From Cellvibrionales bacterium UBA3090 (lineage in GTDB: Bacteria; Pseudomonadota; Gammaproteobacteria; Pseudomonadales; Porticoccaceae), in the NCBI GenBank assembly GCA_002367235.1, contig DFBC01000118.1:1-27851 (forward strand): a stretch of 27,851 bases of DNA, in the 5' to 3' direction. This document shows positions 1 to 8,905 of the stretch, in pieces; the first letter of the stretch is position 1; each line of letters begins with the position of its first letter. Under the pieces are notes generated by a model that was not told the DNA's origin, searched no databases, and worked only from the letters and a program-made list of their open reading frames with translations. Both the position numbers and the translations under genes were made by a program.

Positions 1-321
1 CTTTCCTGGCTGCTCGGGCAGCGTCGCATGGATCACGCTACCGGTGAGACCTTTGAATCGGGCATCGTCCCTGTTGGCAGTTCGCAGGTTCGTATCTCCG
101 TAGAGTTTTATCTAATCGCTATTTTCTTTGTAATCTTTGATCTTGAAACCGTATTTATTTTTGCCTGGGCCATCGCTTTTTTTGAACTGGGCTGGTCGGG
201 TTATTTTGCCATTATGGTGTTTGTACTGATCCTGGCGATAGCGCTGGTTTACGAGTGGCGATCGGGCGCTTTGGATTGGGGCATAAAAACCCGTGTTGGC
301 CTCGAGGAGGCAAGCAAATGA
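1..321 (+). CDS. nuoA: NADH-quinone oxidoreductase subunit A (5' end outside window)
   Basis: Small membrane subunit of complex I, at the junction of the peripheral and membrane arms next to NuoH, J and K near the quinone channel. The reading frame is open from base 1, so the gene starts upstream of the window; 106 C-terminal residues are visible. Family landmarks are FESGIVPVGSSQ, then RISVEFYLIAIFFVIFDLE with the conserved acidic pair in the second membrane helix, a third hydrophobic helix, and the GALDW near the C-terminus. The ATG at 28 lies inside the conserved LGQRR...FESG region and is not the real start. The stop TGA overlaps the nuoB start as ATGA, so translation of the two is probably coupled. 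The operon promoter is not in view. Confidence 0.95.
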   Translation, partial: LSWLLGQRRMDHATGETFESGIVPVGSSQVRISVEFYLIAIFFVIFDLETVFIFAWAIAFFELGWSGYFAIMVFVLILAIALVYEWRSGALDWGIKTRVGLEEASK

Positions 322-989
322 AGTGGAGCCTGACTCGACCCGATGAGGTTTTTGCCAGCACGGCTAATAATAGCTTGAACAATGGTGGCGAGGTTATTAG
401 TAGCGATCCAATAGAAGAGCACGTCCGTCGCAATGTCTGTTTCGCCAAACTGGAGGACTTAATTGCCTGGGGACGTGGTCATTCTCTCTGGCCGTTTAAC
501 TTTGGATTGTCCTGCTGTTACGTGGAAATGGCGACCTCATTTACCAGCCGGCATGACATTGCCCGATTTGGCTCAGAGGTTATTCGTGCAACGCCCAGGC
601 AGGCCGACTTGATGGTCATCTCCGGTACCTGTTTTCTAAAAATGGCCCCTGTTGTTCAGCGCCTCTACGAGCAGTTGTTGGAGCCCCGCTGGATTATTTC
701 GATGGGATCCTGTGCTAACTCCGGTGGGATGTACGATATCTATTCAGTGGTTCAGGGGGTAGATAAATTTATTCCTGTGGATGTATACGTGCCAGGTTGC
801 CCTCCACGTCCAGAGGCTTTGATGCAAGGCTTGGTCATGCTGCAAGAGGCTGTCGGTAAAGAGCGTCGACCTTTAAGTTGGACTGTGGGTGATCAGACCG
901 TGGTAAAACCCGCGCCCATTAGTCAGCGAGATTTATTAACAGAAGAACGAATGAAAACAACGGAGTTGCGAGATCCCAAGGACGTTTAG
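318..989 (+). CDS. nuoB: NADH-quinone oxidoreductase subunit B
   Basis: Peripheral subunit carrying cluster N2, the last [4Fe-4S] centre before ubiquinone. It is 223 aa, against about 220 in E. coli. Cluster ligands are visible as the tandem pair in FGLSCCYVEM (Cys66, Cys67), MGSCANSGGMYD (Cys132) and VPGCPPRPE (Cys161). GKERRPLSW near the C-terminus is also typical. The start at 318 is chosen because it overlaps the nuoA stop (ATGA), has a strong GAGGAGG seven bases upstream, and gives an N-terminus (MKWSLTRPD) that aligns with the E. coli protein. The in-frame ATG at 255 lies inside nuoA and would add 21 unrelated residues. A 46-base gap separates it from nuoCD. Confidence 0.97.
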   Translation: MKWSLTRPDEVFASTANNSLNNGGEVISSDPIEEHVRRNVCFAKLEDLIAWGRGHSLWPFNFGLSCCYVEMATSFTSRHDIARFGSEVIRATPRQADLMVISGTCFLKMAPVVQRLYEQLLEPRWIISMGSCANSGGMYDIYSVVQGVDKFIPVDVYVPGCPPRPEALMQGLVMLQEAVGKERRPLSWTVGDQTVVKPAPISQRDLLTEERMKTTELRDPKDV

Positions 990-1035
990 ATAGATTGTAA
1001 AAAGAAACACAATAAAAAATAACTGGGGAGTATTC

Positions 1036-2787
1036 ATGCAAGCTACTGAAACCCTGAAAGCAACAGGTATTATCGCCGAGCTCTATGAGCGGTTCGGTGG
1101 GGATTGCTTTAAGGTTCAGAGTTGTGCAGATGGCATTGCCACAGTTTGGGTGGATAAGGCCAAACTTCACTATGTTCTCCGATACTTAAAGCCTAAATAC
1201 CCCATGCTCCATGACCTGTTTGGTATCGACGAGCGATTAAGGGTCAATCGTAACGATCAGCCTCCATCAGATTTCACGGTGGTCTACCATCTGTTGTCCT
1301 TTTCTCGCAACGAAGATGTTCGAATCAAAACCGCATTGGTAGAGCCAGATATTCAGGTTCCGACCATTGTCGATATTTGGCCCAACGCCAATTGGTATGA
1401 GCGTGAAGTGTGGGATATGTTCGGTATCGACTTCAGTGGTCATCCCAACTTGTATCGAATACTGATGCCGCCTACCTGGGAAGGACATCCACTACGTAAA
1501 GATCACCCTGCCAGGGCTACAGAAATGGAGCCTTTCAGCCTTGATCAACATAAACAGGATGTTGAGCAGGAAGCGTTAAGGTTTCGTCCTGAGCAGTGGG
1601 GTATGGAGCGTAAAACAGATGACACTGAGTTTATGTTCCTTAACTTGGGCCCTAACCATCCCAGTGTACACGGGGTGTTTCGAATAGCGTTACAGCTGGA
1701 TGGTGAAATTGTTGTGGACGCAGTGCCCGATATTGGCTATCACCACCGCGGCGCAGAAAAAATGGGTGAGCGCCAGACTTGGCATAGCTACATCCCCTAT
1801 ACCGATCGTATCGATTACTTGGGCGGGGTCATGAATAACCTCGCCTATGTGATGTCCGTAGAAAAACTGGCAGGTATTCAGGTACCCGATCGCGCTAAAG
1901 TGATCCGAATCATGATGGCCGAATTATTCCGTATCTCCAGTCATCTGGTGTTTTACGGAACCTTTGTTCAGGACGTCGGCCAGATGTCGCCAGTGTTTTA
2001 TATGTTTGCCGATAGAGAGCGGCTATTTGGCATTGTTGAGGCGGTCACTGGTGGTCGGATGCACCCCGCCTGGTTCCGAATTGGCGGCGTGGCTCAGGAT
2101 CTGCCCATTGGTTGGGAAAAAATGGTTCGAGACTTTATCGATGCCATGCCTGCCCGGTTGGATCACTACGACAAAATGGCGATGCAGAACAAAATTCTGC
2201 ATAAACGAGCCAAGGGAATTGGTCGTTATACCCAGAAAGAGGCCATCGATTGGGGTATTACCGGGCCGGGGCTCAGAGCCACAGGAATGGATTGGGATCT
2301 GCGTAGAGATCGCCCTTACGGTGGCTATGACCAGTTTGAGTTTGAAGTCCCTGTGGGTAACAACGGTGATTGTTATGACCGTGCAGCAGTGCGAATTGAA
2401 GAGATTCGTCAAAGCCTGCGGATAATACGGCAGTGCTTGGATAACATGCCCGAAGGTCCCTATAAAAGCGACCACCGCTTAACCACCCCTCCGCCCAAAG
2501 AGCGAACCATGCAAGATATTGAGACGCTGATTCATCATTTTCTCAATGTCAGTTGGGGACCGGTAGTGCCTGCGGGAGAGGCGACTCAATTAATCGAAGC
2601 GACAAAAGGCCACAACAGTTATCACTTGGTGAGTGATGGCGGCACCATGTCCTACCGAACAAGAATCAGAACGCCTTCGTTCCCTCACTTACAGCAAATA
2701 CCGCTTATTAGCCGTGGTCTGATGATTGCTGATTTGATCGCAATTGTTGCCAGTATTGATTTTGTTATGGCGGATGTAGACCGATGA
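1036..2787 (+). CDS. nuoCD: NADH-quinone oxidoreductase subunits C and D, fused
   Basis: A single 583-residue polypeptide combines the 30-kDa (NuoC) and 49-kDa (NuoD) subunits of the complex I connecting arm. The NuoC part (about residues 1-180) includes NWYEREVWDMFGIDFSGHP and LRKDHPA. After a short linker, the NuoD part begins near NLGPNHPSVHG and includes DIGYHHRGAEKMGER, which lines the quinone cavity together with NuoB, and ends in the conserved DFVMADVDR. NuoD descends from the large subunit of [NiFe] hydrogenases but lacks the Ni-binding cysteines. The C-D fusion is known from E. coli and many other Gammaproteobacteria. A GGGGAG precedes the ATG. The stop overlaps the nuoE start as ATGA. 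Confidence 0.97.
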   Translation: MQATETLKATGIIAELYERFGGDCFKVQSCADGIATVWVDKAKLHYVLRYLKPKYPMLHDLFGIDERLRVNRNDQPPSDFTVVYHLLSFSRNEDVRIKTALVEPDIQVPTIVDIWPNANWYEREVWDMFGIDFSGHPNLYRILMPPTWEGHPLRKDHPARATEMEPFSLDQHKQDVEQEALRFRPEQWGMERKTDDTEFMFLNLGPNHPSVHGVFRIALQLDGEIVVDAVPDIGYHHRGAEKMGERQTWHSYIPYTDRIDYLGGVMNNLAYVMSVEKLAGIQVPDRAKVIRIMMAELFRISSHLVFYGTFVQDVGQMSPVFYMFADRERLFGIVEAVTGGRMHPAWFRIGGVAQDLPIGWEKMVRDFIDAMPARLDHYDKMAMQNKILHKRAKGIGRYTQKEAIDWGITGPGLRATGMDWDLRRDRPYGGYDQFEFEVPVGNNGDCYDRAAVRIEEIRQSLRIIRQCLDNMPEGPYKSDHRLTTPPPKERTMQDIETLIHHFLNVSWGPVVPAGEATQLIEATKGHNSYHLVSDGGTMSYRTRIRTPSFPHLQQIPLISRGLMIADLIAIVASIDFVMADVDR

Positions 2788-3296
2788 GCCAGCAGCTAAT
2801 TCAGTCTGATGTAGCGTTATCTGCGGAAGAAACCCGGCAGATAGACGCAGAGCTGGCACATATGCCACAAAAGTCGGGTGCTGCTATTGATGCCCTTAAA
2901 ATTGTCCAGCGTCATAGGGGTTGGGTTTCTGACGAGTCGTTGATAGCGATTGCTCGTTATTTGGAAATGTCGCCTGAAACCCTTGAAGGTGTCGCGACTT
3001 TCTACAACCTGATATATCGGAAGCCCGTGGGTAAAAAAGTGGTGCTGTTTTGCGACAGTGTGAGTTGCTGGATTTGTGGCTGTGATGGGGTAAAACAAAA
3101 AATCACCGAAAAACTCGGTGTGGATTACGGTGAAACAACGGCGGATAACCAATACACCTTAATCCCCGTACCCTGTCTGGGTGCCTGTGATAAAGCTCCC
3201 GTGATGATGGTGGGTGATGATCTACATACGCATCTTGATAATGAAAAAATTGATCAGATCTTCGCGGGTAAATTGAGTGACGGGGAGGGCTCTTAA
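2784..3296 (+). CDS. nuoE: NADH-quinone oxidoreductase subunit E
   Basis: The 24-kDa thioredoxin-like subunit of the NADH dehydrogenase module, which binds [2Fe-2S] cluster N1a beside the FMN of NuoF. It is 170 aa, against 166 in E. coli. The canonical ligands are Cys90 and Cys95 (in FCDSVSC), then Cys131 and Cys135 (CLGACDKAP). The helical N-terminal domain has the usual ATFYNLIYRKPVGK run-in. Two further cysteines, Cys98 and Cys100 (WICGCDGV), lie just after the second ligand; E. coli has no cysteines there. The gene overlaps nuoCD by ATGA and nuoF by TAATG, consistent with coupled translation of the NuoEFG module. Confidence 0.96.
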   Translation: MSQQLIQSDVALSAEETRQIDAELAHMPQKSGAAIDALKIVQRHRGWVSDESLIAIARYLEMSPETLEGVATFYNLIYRKPVGKKVVLFCDSVSCWICGCDGVKQKITEKLGVDYGETTADNQYTLIPVPCLGACDKAPVMMVGDDLHTHLDNEKIDQIFAGKLSDGEGS

Positions 3297-4606
3297 TGGA
3301 AAATTCTCTAAGGGAAAAAGTGCTCACTCGGAATATTGGCCCAGATCTAGTTCCAGCAGATATGGAAAGTTATGAAGCCAATGGGGGGTATAAAGCCCTT
3401 CATAAAGTTATGTCAGGAATGTCACCCAACGACTGTTTAGAGGTAATTAAAGCATCAAACCTTCGTGGTCGAGGCGGCGCAGGCTTTCCTACCGGGATGA
3501 AGTGGAGCTTTGTTCCAATGGGTGATAAATGTAGCCCCGGACACAAATACCTAGTGTGCAATGCCGATGAAATGGAGCCAGGCACATTTAAAGACAGGTT
3601 GTTGATGGAGTGTGATCCTCATCAGTTGATCGAGGGCATGATACTGGCGGCTTACACCATTCAGGCAGATCGATCTTATATCTTTATTCGTGGTGAATAT
3701 CTGGTGGCCATTGAGCGCCTCGAACAGGCCTTGGCCGATTGTTATAAAAGAGGCTATCTGGGAAACAATATTCTAGGCAGTGGTTACGACCTAGAAATGC
3801 ATGTACATACCAGTGCCGGACGATATATCTGCGGTGAGGAAACCGCACTGATTAATGCACTAGAAGGGAAGCGAGCCAACCCGAGGGCCAAGCCGCCTTT
3901 TCCTCAGGTCAGTGGGTTGTGGGGTCGGCCTACCATCGTCAATAACGTCGAAACCCTCTGCAATATCTCACATATCATCGACAAAGGGGCCGAGTGGTTT
4001 CAATCATTGGGTATTGGTGAAGACAGCGGTACCAAAATGTTTGGAGCCAGTGGCCATGTGAAAAATCCCGGATGTTGGGAGTTGCCGATGGGCACACCAA
4101 TTCGAGAAATTCTTGAGAAGTATGCTGGAGGTATGGCGGACGGGAGAAAACTCAAAGGATTTTTGCCTGGTGGCGGTTCGACAGACTTTTTGGTGGAAGA
4201 GCACCTGGATTTACCCATGGATTACGGCTCAATCGGTTCGGCCGGCAGTCGCATGGGCACTGGGACCATGATTATTCTGGACGATAAAACCTGCCCTGTG
4301 GGTATGGTGCTAAACCTGCTTCGTTTCTTCGCCCATGAATCCTGTGGTTTCTGCACCCCTTGTCGGGAAGGGCTACCCTGGACTCGGCAAGTTCTGGAAG
4401 ACATTGAGTCCGGTCGTGGACGCAAGGAAGATTTAGAAACACTGGTGCGCCAAGTTAAATACATTGGTGCCATAGGAAACACCCACTGTGCCTTGGCCCC
4501 GGGTGCAATGGAGCCCCTGCAGAGTGCACTTAAATACTTTCAGAGTGATTTTGACGCGCACGTCGAGCAAGGGTGTTGCCCTTATACCCAAGGGGAGCGT
4601 GTCTGA
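3296..4606 (+). CDS. nuoF: NADH-quinone oxidoreductase subunit F (FMN, NADH site)
   Basis: The 51-kDa subunit that oxidises NADH through FMN and passes electrons to cluster N3. It is 436 aa (E. coli 445). Visible landmarks are the glycine-rich GRGGAGFPTGMKW (58-70) and CNADEMEPGTFKDR (88-101) of the FMN/NADH pocket, ICGEETALINALEG (178-191), and the N3 [4Fe-4S] ligands ESCGFCTPCREG (Cys350, 353, 356) plus Cys398 in THCALAP. The start overlaps the nuoE stop by one base (TAATG), and the stop overlaps the nuoG start by one base (TGATG). All residues I would expect for catalysis appear intact. Confidence 0.97.
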   Translation: MENSLREKVLTRNIGPDLVPADMESYEANGGYKALHKVMSGMSPNDCLEVIKASNLRGRGGAGFPTGMKWSFVPMGDKCSPGHKYLVCNADEMEPGTFKDRLLMECDPHQLIEGMILAAYTIQADRSYIFIRGEYLVAIERLEQALADCYKRGYLGNNILGSGYDLEMHVHTSAGRYICGEETALINALEGKRANPRAKPPFPQVSGLWGRPTIVNNVETLCNISHIIDKGAEWFQSLGIGEDSGTKMFGASGHVKNPGCWELPMGTPIREILEKYAGGMADGRKLKGFLPGGGSTDFLVEEHLDLPMDYGSIGSAGSRMGTGTMIILDDKTCPVGMVLNLLRFFAHESCGFCTPCREGLPWTRQVLEDIESGRGRKEDLETLVRQVKYIGAIGNTHCALAPGAMEPLQSALKYFQSDFDAHVEQGCCPYTQGERV

Positions 4607-7410
4607 TGCCCACTATCTATATCGATGGACAAGCCTACGAAGTGGAGGAAGGTAAAAACCTTTTAGAGGCCTGTCTCAATCTGGGGCTGGATTTACCCTA
4701 TTTCTGCTGGCACCCATCCATGGGATCCATTGGCTCCTGTCGTCAATGTGCCATGGTGCAGTATCAAAACGAAGAGGATACCCGTGGTCGTATTGTGATG
4801 GGCTGCATGACTCCGGTAACCGATGGTGCAAGGTTGTCACTCAAGGGGGATACCGCCAGCGAGTTCAGAGCATCGGTGATTGAGTCGTTGATGTTGAACC
4901 ATCCTCACGATTGCCCTGTTTGTGCAGAAGGTGGCGAGTGTCACTTACAGGATATGACGGTAATGGTTGGGCATCGCGATCGTCATTATCGTGGCTTAAA
5001 GAATACTCATCGCAACCAATACTTAGGCCCGCTGATTAATCACGAAATGAATCGCTGTATCAGCTGCTATCGCTGTGTGCGTTTTTACCGGGACTATGCG
5101 GGTGGTACGGATTTGGCGGCACTTGCCTCTCACGACCACGTTTACTTTGGTCGTCATCAGGACGGGGTACTGCAAAGTGAGTTCGCCGGAAATTTAGTCG
5201 AGGTTTGCCCTACGGGTGTGTTTACCGATAAGCCGCTGGTTAACGATTACAGTCGCAAGTGGGATCTTCAATCGGCACCCTCCATCTGTGTGGGTTGTGC
5301 CGTTGGTTGTAATACCTCGCCGGGCGAGCGGTACGGTCGGTTAAAGCGCATTCAAAATCGCTATAACCAACAGGTAAATGGCTATTTTTTATGTGATCGT
5401 GGGCGCTTTGGTGCTGATTTCGTCAATAGTGAATCTCGGCTTAATTTTGCCGGGGTTCGGCAGGATGATGGCAGTTATCAGGCTATTAAGGCGGACGATG
5501 CGTTGAGCCAAGTGGCGAGCCTGTGCCAAAAGGGTGCCGTTGCCGGGATTGGTTCTCCCCGCGCATCGGTGGAGGCCAACTACCTGTTACGTCGCTTGGT
5601 TGGGGATAGTCACTTTTGTTCCGGCATGAGTGATGTGGAGCATGCTTTGGTTCAACAGGTTGCCGAGGCCCTATCGACAACACGTGCAGTCAGCCCTTCT
5701 CTCCATCAAATCGAATCGGCTGATGCCGTGCTGATACTCGGTGAAGATGTAAGCAATACAGCCCCCCGTTTGGCATTAGCCCTGCGTCAGTCTGCCCGCA
5801 ATAAAGCGAGGCAGATGGCAGAGGATATGCGACTGGAACCCTGGATGGATGCCGCAATTAGAAATTTGGCTCAGAACCAATATAGCCCAGTGTTTATTGC
5901 TGGTGTCCATGAAAGTCGGCTTGAGGATATTGCGGCGGCAAGTGTGTCTCTGGCACCGGATGACATTGCGAGGCTGGGTTTTGCTGTTGCAGCAGAAATA
6001 TCTGGCAGTCATCTACCTGGTTTGGGTCATCTGTCCACATTGGTCGGGACTATTGCTTCGGCATTAAAAGCCGCAAAAAAACCATTAATTGTTTCTGGTA
6101 CCAGCCTTATGAACTCAGCGGTTATTGAGAGCGCTGTAGCTGTAGTCGAAGCACTGTTATCTGAAGAAAAAAATACCCTGTTGAGTTTGAGCGTCCCCGA
6201 GTGCAATAGCATGGGTGTAACCCTGTTGGATGGCGGAAAGGGTTTGGGCTTTAACGTGCTGGCAGAGAGTGCCGCTCAGGGTGATATTGATACTCTTATC
6301 GTTTTGGAAAATGATCTTTATCGACGTGCACCAACGGAAACTGTTGACCAGCTACTAGGAAATATCAAGCAACTGGTGGTGCTCGACTCTCTGGATAACG
6401 CCACGTTGTCAGCATCATACCTGGCATTGCCCGCAGCAACGTTTGCTGAATCAGAAGGCACCTTTGTTAGCAGTGAAGGGCGAGCACAGCGTTACTACCC
6501 AGTATTTGTGGCAGAAGACGATCGGTTGGCCAGCTGGCAGTGGTTGTCTGAACTCGGGCAGGTGCTTGGATTGTCCGGGTTTGATCAATTGGCACATTTT
6601 GACCAGGTGGAGCAGACTTGTGCGGATGAAATACCTGCATTGTCTGGCATCACCGCTGCAGCACCCGACCACCTGTTCCGTAATCGTGGACTGAAAATAC
6701 CGCGGCAACCCGCACGTTATAGTGGTCGCACGGCGGTGCGTGCCAATGTGTCTGTTCATGAGCCCAAGCAGCCGGTGGATAATGAGAGCCCCTTGTCGTT
6801 CAGTATGGAGGGCTTAGGTGTAGGTCAGCCAAGTTCATTGATGTCTTATAGTTGGTCTCCAGGCTGGAACTCCAATCAGTCCATACAAAAATTTCAGAAT
6901 GAGGCCGGTGGCGAGATTAAGGGCGGATCATCGGGTATACGATTAATTAGTCCCGGTGAAGGAGCCAAAATAGAATCCCTCTCGGTTCCTGATGCCTTCC
7001 ATCCTTCAAATACCGATTTATTACTGGTGCCTGTTTATCGGGTATTTGGCAGTGATGAATTGAGTCGTCAGGCTCCAGCAATTGCTGAACTGTCCGGGGA
7101 TGCACAACTGGTCGTACGTTCAGAAAATGTAAACAAGCTTCAGGTAGCGGATGGCGACGGCGTTGTTGTGGTGGTTGATGGTAGTGAGGTTGTCTTGGAG
7201 GTACTAGTTGACGACTCGATAGCCGAGGGCTGTGTAGGCTTTACTATGGGAATGCCGGGAACCGAGTCATTAGTTATTGGTATCGGTTCCATGGTGTCGC
7301 TGCGGAGAGCTGAAAACTGGCAGCCTCGTAAGCCTCAGTTGATTGCCACGGATAATCCAAATGCTCCAAGCCCTGATACTCGAGGACAACGTGGGGTGCC
7401 TTATGTCTGA
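4606..7410 (+). CDS. nuoG: NADH-quinone oxidoreductase subunit G
   Basis: The 75-kDa iron-sulfur subunit that carries the electron wire from NuoF to NuoI. It is 934 aa, slightly longer than E. coli (about 908). N1b ligands are Cys34, 45, 48 and 67. N5 is the HPHDCPVCAEGGEC motif (His99, Cys103, 106, 112). N4 is CISCYRC plus VEVCP (Cys151, 154, 157, 201). The extra off-pathway cluster N7 is present as CVGCAVGC plus FLCDRGR (Cys228, 231, 235, 263). A long molybdopterin-oxidoreductase-like domain without visible cofactor ligands follows. The ATG at 4606 overlaps the nuoF stop and gives the standard N-terminus MPTIYIDGQ; an in-frame upstream start at 4573 lies within nuoF and is rejected. Confidence 0.96.
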   Translation: MPTIYIDGQAYEVEEGKNLLEACLNLGLDLPYFCWHPSMGSIGSCRQCAMVQYQNEEDTRGRIVMGCMTPVTDGARLSLKGDTASEFRASVIESLMLNHPHDCPVCAEGGECHLQDMTVMVGHRDRHYRGLKNTHRNQYLGPLINHEMNRCISCYRCVRFYRDYAGGTDLAALASHDHVYFGRHQDGVLQSEFAGNLVEVCPTGVFTDKPLVNDYSRKWDLQSAPSICVGCAVGCNTSPGERYGRLKRIQNRYNQQVNGYFLCDRGRFGADFVNSESRLNFAGVRQDDGSYQAIKADDALSQVASLCQKGAVAGIGSPRASVEANYLLRRLVGDSHFCSGMSDVEHALVQQVAEALSTTRAVSPSLHQIESADAVLILGEDVSNTAPRLALALRQSARNKARQMAEDMRLEPWMDAAIRNLAQNQYSPVFIAGVHESRLEDIAAASVSLAPDDIARLGFAVAAEISGSHLPGLGHLSTLVGTIASALKAAKKPLIVSGTSLMNSAVIESAVAVVEALLSEEKNTLLSLSVPECNSMGVTLLDGGKGLGFNVLAESAAQGDIDTLIVLENDLYRRAPTETVDQLLGNIKQLVVLDSLDNATLSASYLALPAATFAESEGTFVSSEGRAQRYYPVFVAEDDRLASWQWLSELGQVLGLSGFDQLAHFDQVEQTCADEIPALSGITAAAPDHLFRNRGLKIPRQPARYSGRTAVRANVSVHEPKQPVDNESPLSFSMEGLGVGQPSSLMSYSWSPGWNSNQSIQKFQNEAGGEIKGGSSGIRLISPGEGAKIESLSVPDAFHPSNTDLLLVPVYRVFGSDELSRQAPAIAELSGDAQLVVRSENVNKLQVADGDGVVVVVDGSEVVLEVLVDDSIAEGCVGFTMGMPGTESLVIGIGSMVSLRRAENWQPRKPQLIATDNPNAPSPDTRGQRGVPYV

Positions 7411-8368
7411 TGGCATGATCATACTCTTTGCTCTGGTGGTGCTGCTTGGAGCAGTGGGCGGTGCAGCGGTGATGACTTGGTGGGAGCGTCGTTTGCTCGG
7501 CGTTTGGCAGGACCGTTATGGTCCTAATCGATTGGGACCCTTTGGAATCTTGCAGGTGGCGGCTGATATGTTGAAGCTGCTCACCAAGGATGACTGGGTG
7601 CCGCCTTTTGCCGACAAAGTTGTGTTTATCTTTGCGCCCACGGCCATTGTTATGGCGATGATGTTGGGCTTTGCTGTGGTGCCATTTGGTCCAGGTCTGC
7701 AAATTATCGATATGAATATCGGTTTGCTGTTCTTTCTGGGTATGACCTCGCTGGCTGTATATAGCGTTTTACTCGGAGGGCTGGCCTCCAATAATAAATA
7801 TGCATTGTTAGGCGGATTGCGTTCTGCGGCCCAAATGGTCAGCTACGAAGTGTTTATGGGGCTGGCACTAATGGGGGTGGTTATGCTCTCTGGCAGCTTT
7901 AATCTTCGAGTCATTGTTGAATCTCAGGCCGATGGTTGGTACTGCATTTCACAGTTTTTAGGGTTGTTTGTTTTCACCATTGCCGGTATTGCAGAAAGCC
8001 ATCGCTTGCCCTTCGATTTGCCAGAAGCTGAACACGAACTCACAGCAGGTTTTCATACAGAATATGGTGGTATGAAGTTCGCCATGTTCATGCTGGGCGA
8101 ATATTTGGGATTAATCTTAATCTCCAGCATGATAGTGACGTTGTTCTTTGGCGGCTGGCTCGGGCCCTGGCTTCCCCCCATTGTTTGGTTCGGTTTGAAA
8201 ACCTTCGTCGTGATTTGTTTCTTTGTGCTGTTGCGCGCGGCTATCCCCAGGCCTCGATATGACCAACTCATGTCTTTGGGTTGGAAAATTATGTTGCCGC
8301 TGACATTGGTTAATTTGATCTTTACTGGTGCCATTGCACTTTGGTTGACTGGTGGAGGTGCAGCATGA
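7403..8368 (+). CDS. nuoH: NADH-quinone oxidoreductase subunit H
   Basis: Membrane subunit at the foot of the peripheral arm that, with NuoB and NuoD, forms the quinone-access chamber and couples it to the membrane arm. It is 321 aa with about eight hydrophobic segments. Family motifs are WWERRLLGVWQDRYGPNRLG near residues 25-45, SNNKYALLGGLRSAAQMVSY, and the acidic loop PFDLPEAEHELTAGFHTEYG, with LPRPRYDQ-like IPRPRYDQ near the end. The start at 7403 (MSDGMIILF) overlaps the last eight bases of nuoG and gives the usual short N-terminus before the first helix; an ATG at 7343 would lie deep inside nuoG. The next ATG in frame, at 7415, is possible but less likely. Confidence 0.95.
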   Translation: MSDGMIILFALVVLLGAVGGAAVMTWWERRLLGVWQDRYGPNRLGPFGILQVAADMLKLLTKDDWVPPFADKVVFIFAPTAIVMAMMLGFAVVPFGPGLQIIDMNIGLLFFLGMTSLAVYSVLLGGLASNNKYALLGGLRSAAQMVSYEVFMGLALMGVVMLSGSFNLRVIVESQADGWYCISQFLGLFVFTIAGIAESHRLPFDLPEAEHELTAGFHTEYGGMKFAMFMLGEYLGLILISSMIVTLFFGGWLGPWLPPIVWFGLKTFVVICFFVLLRAAIPRPRYDQLMSLGWKIMLPLTLVNLIFTGAIALWLTGGGAA

Positions 8369-8880
8369 TTAGCCAGTTGCGCACCATGTGGCGAGTGCTG
8401 AAGCACACCTTTACCAAAGCTGAAACGGTGCAATACCCCGAAGAAAAACCCTATCTGGCCCCTCGTTATAGAGGCCGAATAGTGCTTACCCGTGACCCCG
8501 ATGGTGAAGAGCGTTGTGTGGCATGTAACCTGTGCGCCGTGGCCTGTCCGGTGGATTGCATCGCATTACAAAAGGGTAATCGTGATGACGGCAGTTGGTA
8601 TCCGGAGTTTTTCCGCATTAATTTTTCGCGTTGCATTATGTGTGGGATGTGCGAGGAAGCCTGTCCGACCTATGCCATTCAGTTAACACCAGATTTTGAG
8701 ATGTGTGAATACGATCGCCAAAACATGGTGTATGAAAAGGAACATTTATTAATTAGTGGTACGGGTAAATACCACGGCTACAACTTTTACCGTGTATCCG
8801 GCATGCAGACGGCCTGGAAAGATAAAGGTGAGGCAGAAAATGAGGCCAAACCTATCGATGTCAGGAGCCTGTTGCCATGA
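8365..8880 (+). CDS. nuoI: NADH-quinone oxidoreductase subunit I (two [4Fe-4S])
   Basis: Ferredoxin-like subunit of the connecting arm holding clusters N6a and N6b, which pass electrons from NuoG to NuoB. It is 171 aa (E. coli 180). The two motifs are CVACNLCAVAC followed by P (Cys51, 54, 57, 61) and CIMCGMCEEAC followed by P (Cys90, 93, 96, 100). They form the usual crossed pair, where the fourth cysteine of each motif serves the other cluster. The start overlaps the nuoH stop as ATGA, preceded by GGAGGTG. The upstream alternative at 8341 lies within nuoH. The 25-base gap to nuoJ contains that gene's own ribosome-binding site. Confidence 0.96.
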   Translation: MISQLRTMWRVLKHTFTKAETVQYPEEKPYLAPRYRGRIVLTRDPDGEERCVACNLCAVACPVDCIALQKGNRDDGSWYPEFFRINFSRCIMCGMCEEACPTYAIQLTPDFEMCEYDRQNMVYEKEHLLISGTGKYHGYNFYRVSGMQTAWKDKGEAENEAKPIDVRSLLP

Positions 8881-8905
8881 GGTATATTTTTTCCGGGAGG
8901 GCGAG

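Noticed and set aside
1964..2475. Overlapping plus and minus open frames of about 150 codons inside nuoCD
   Set aside because: nuoCD is fully conserved through this stretch, so both frames are shadows.
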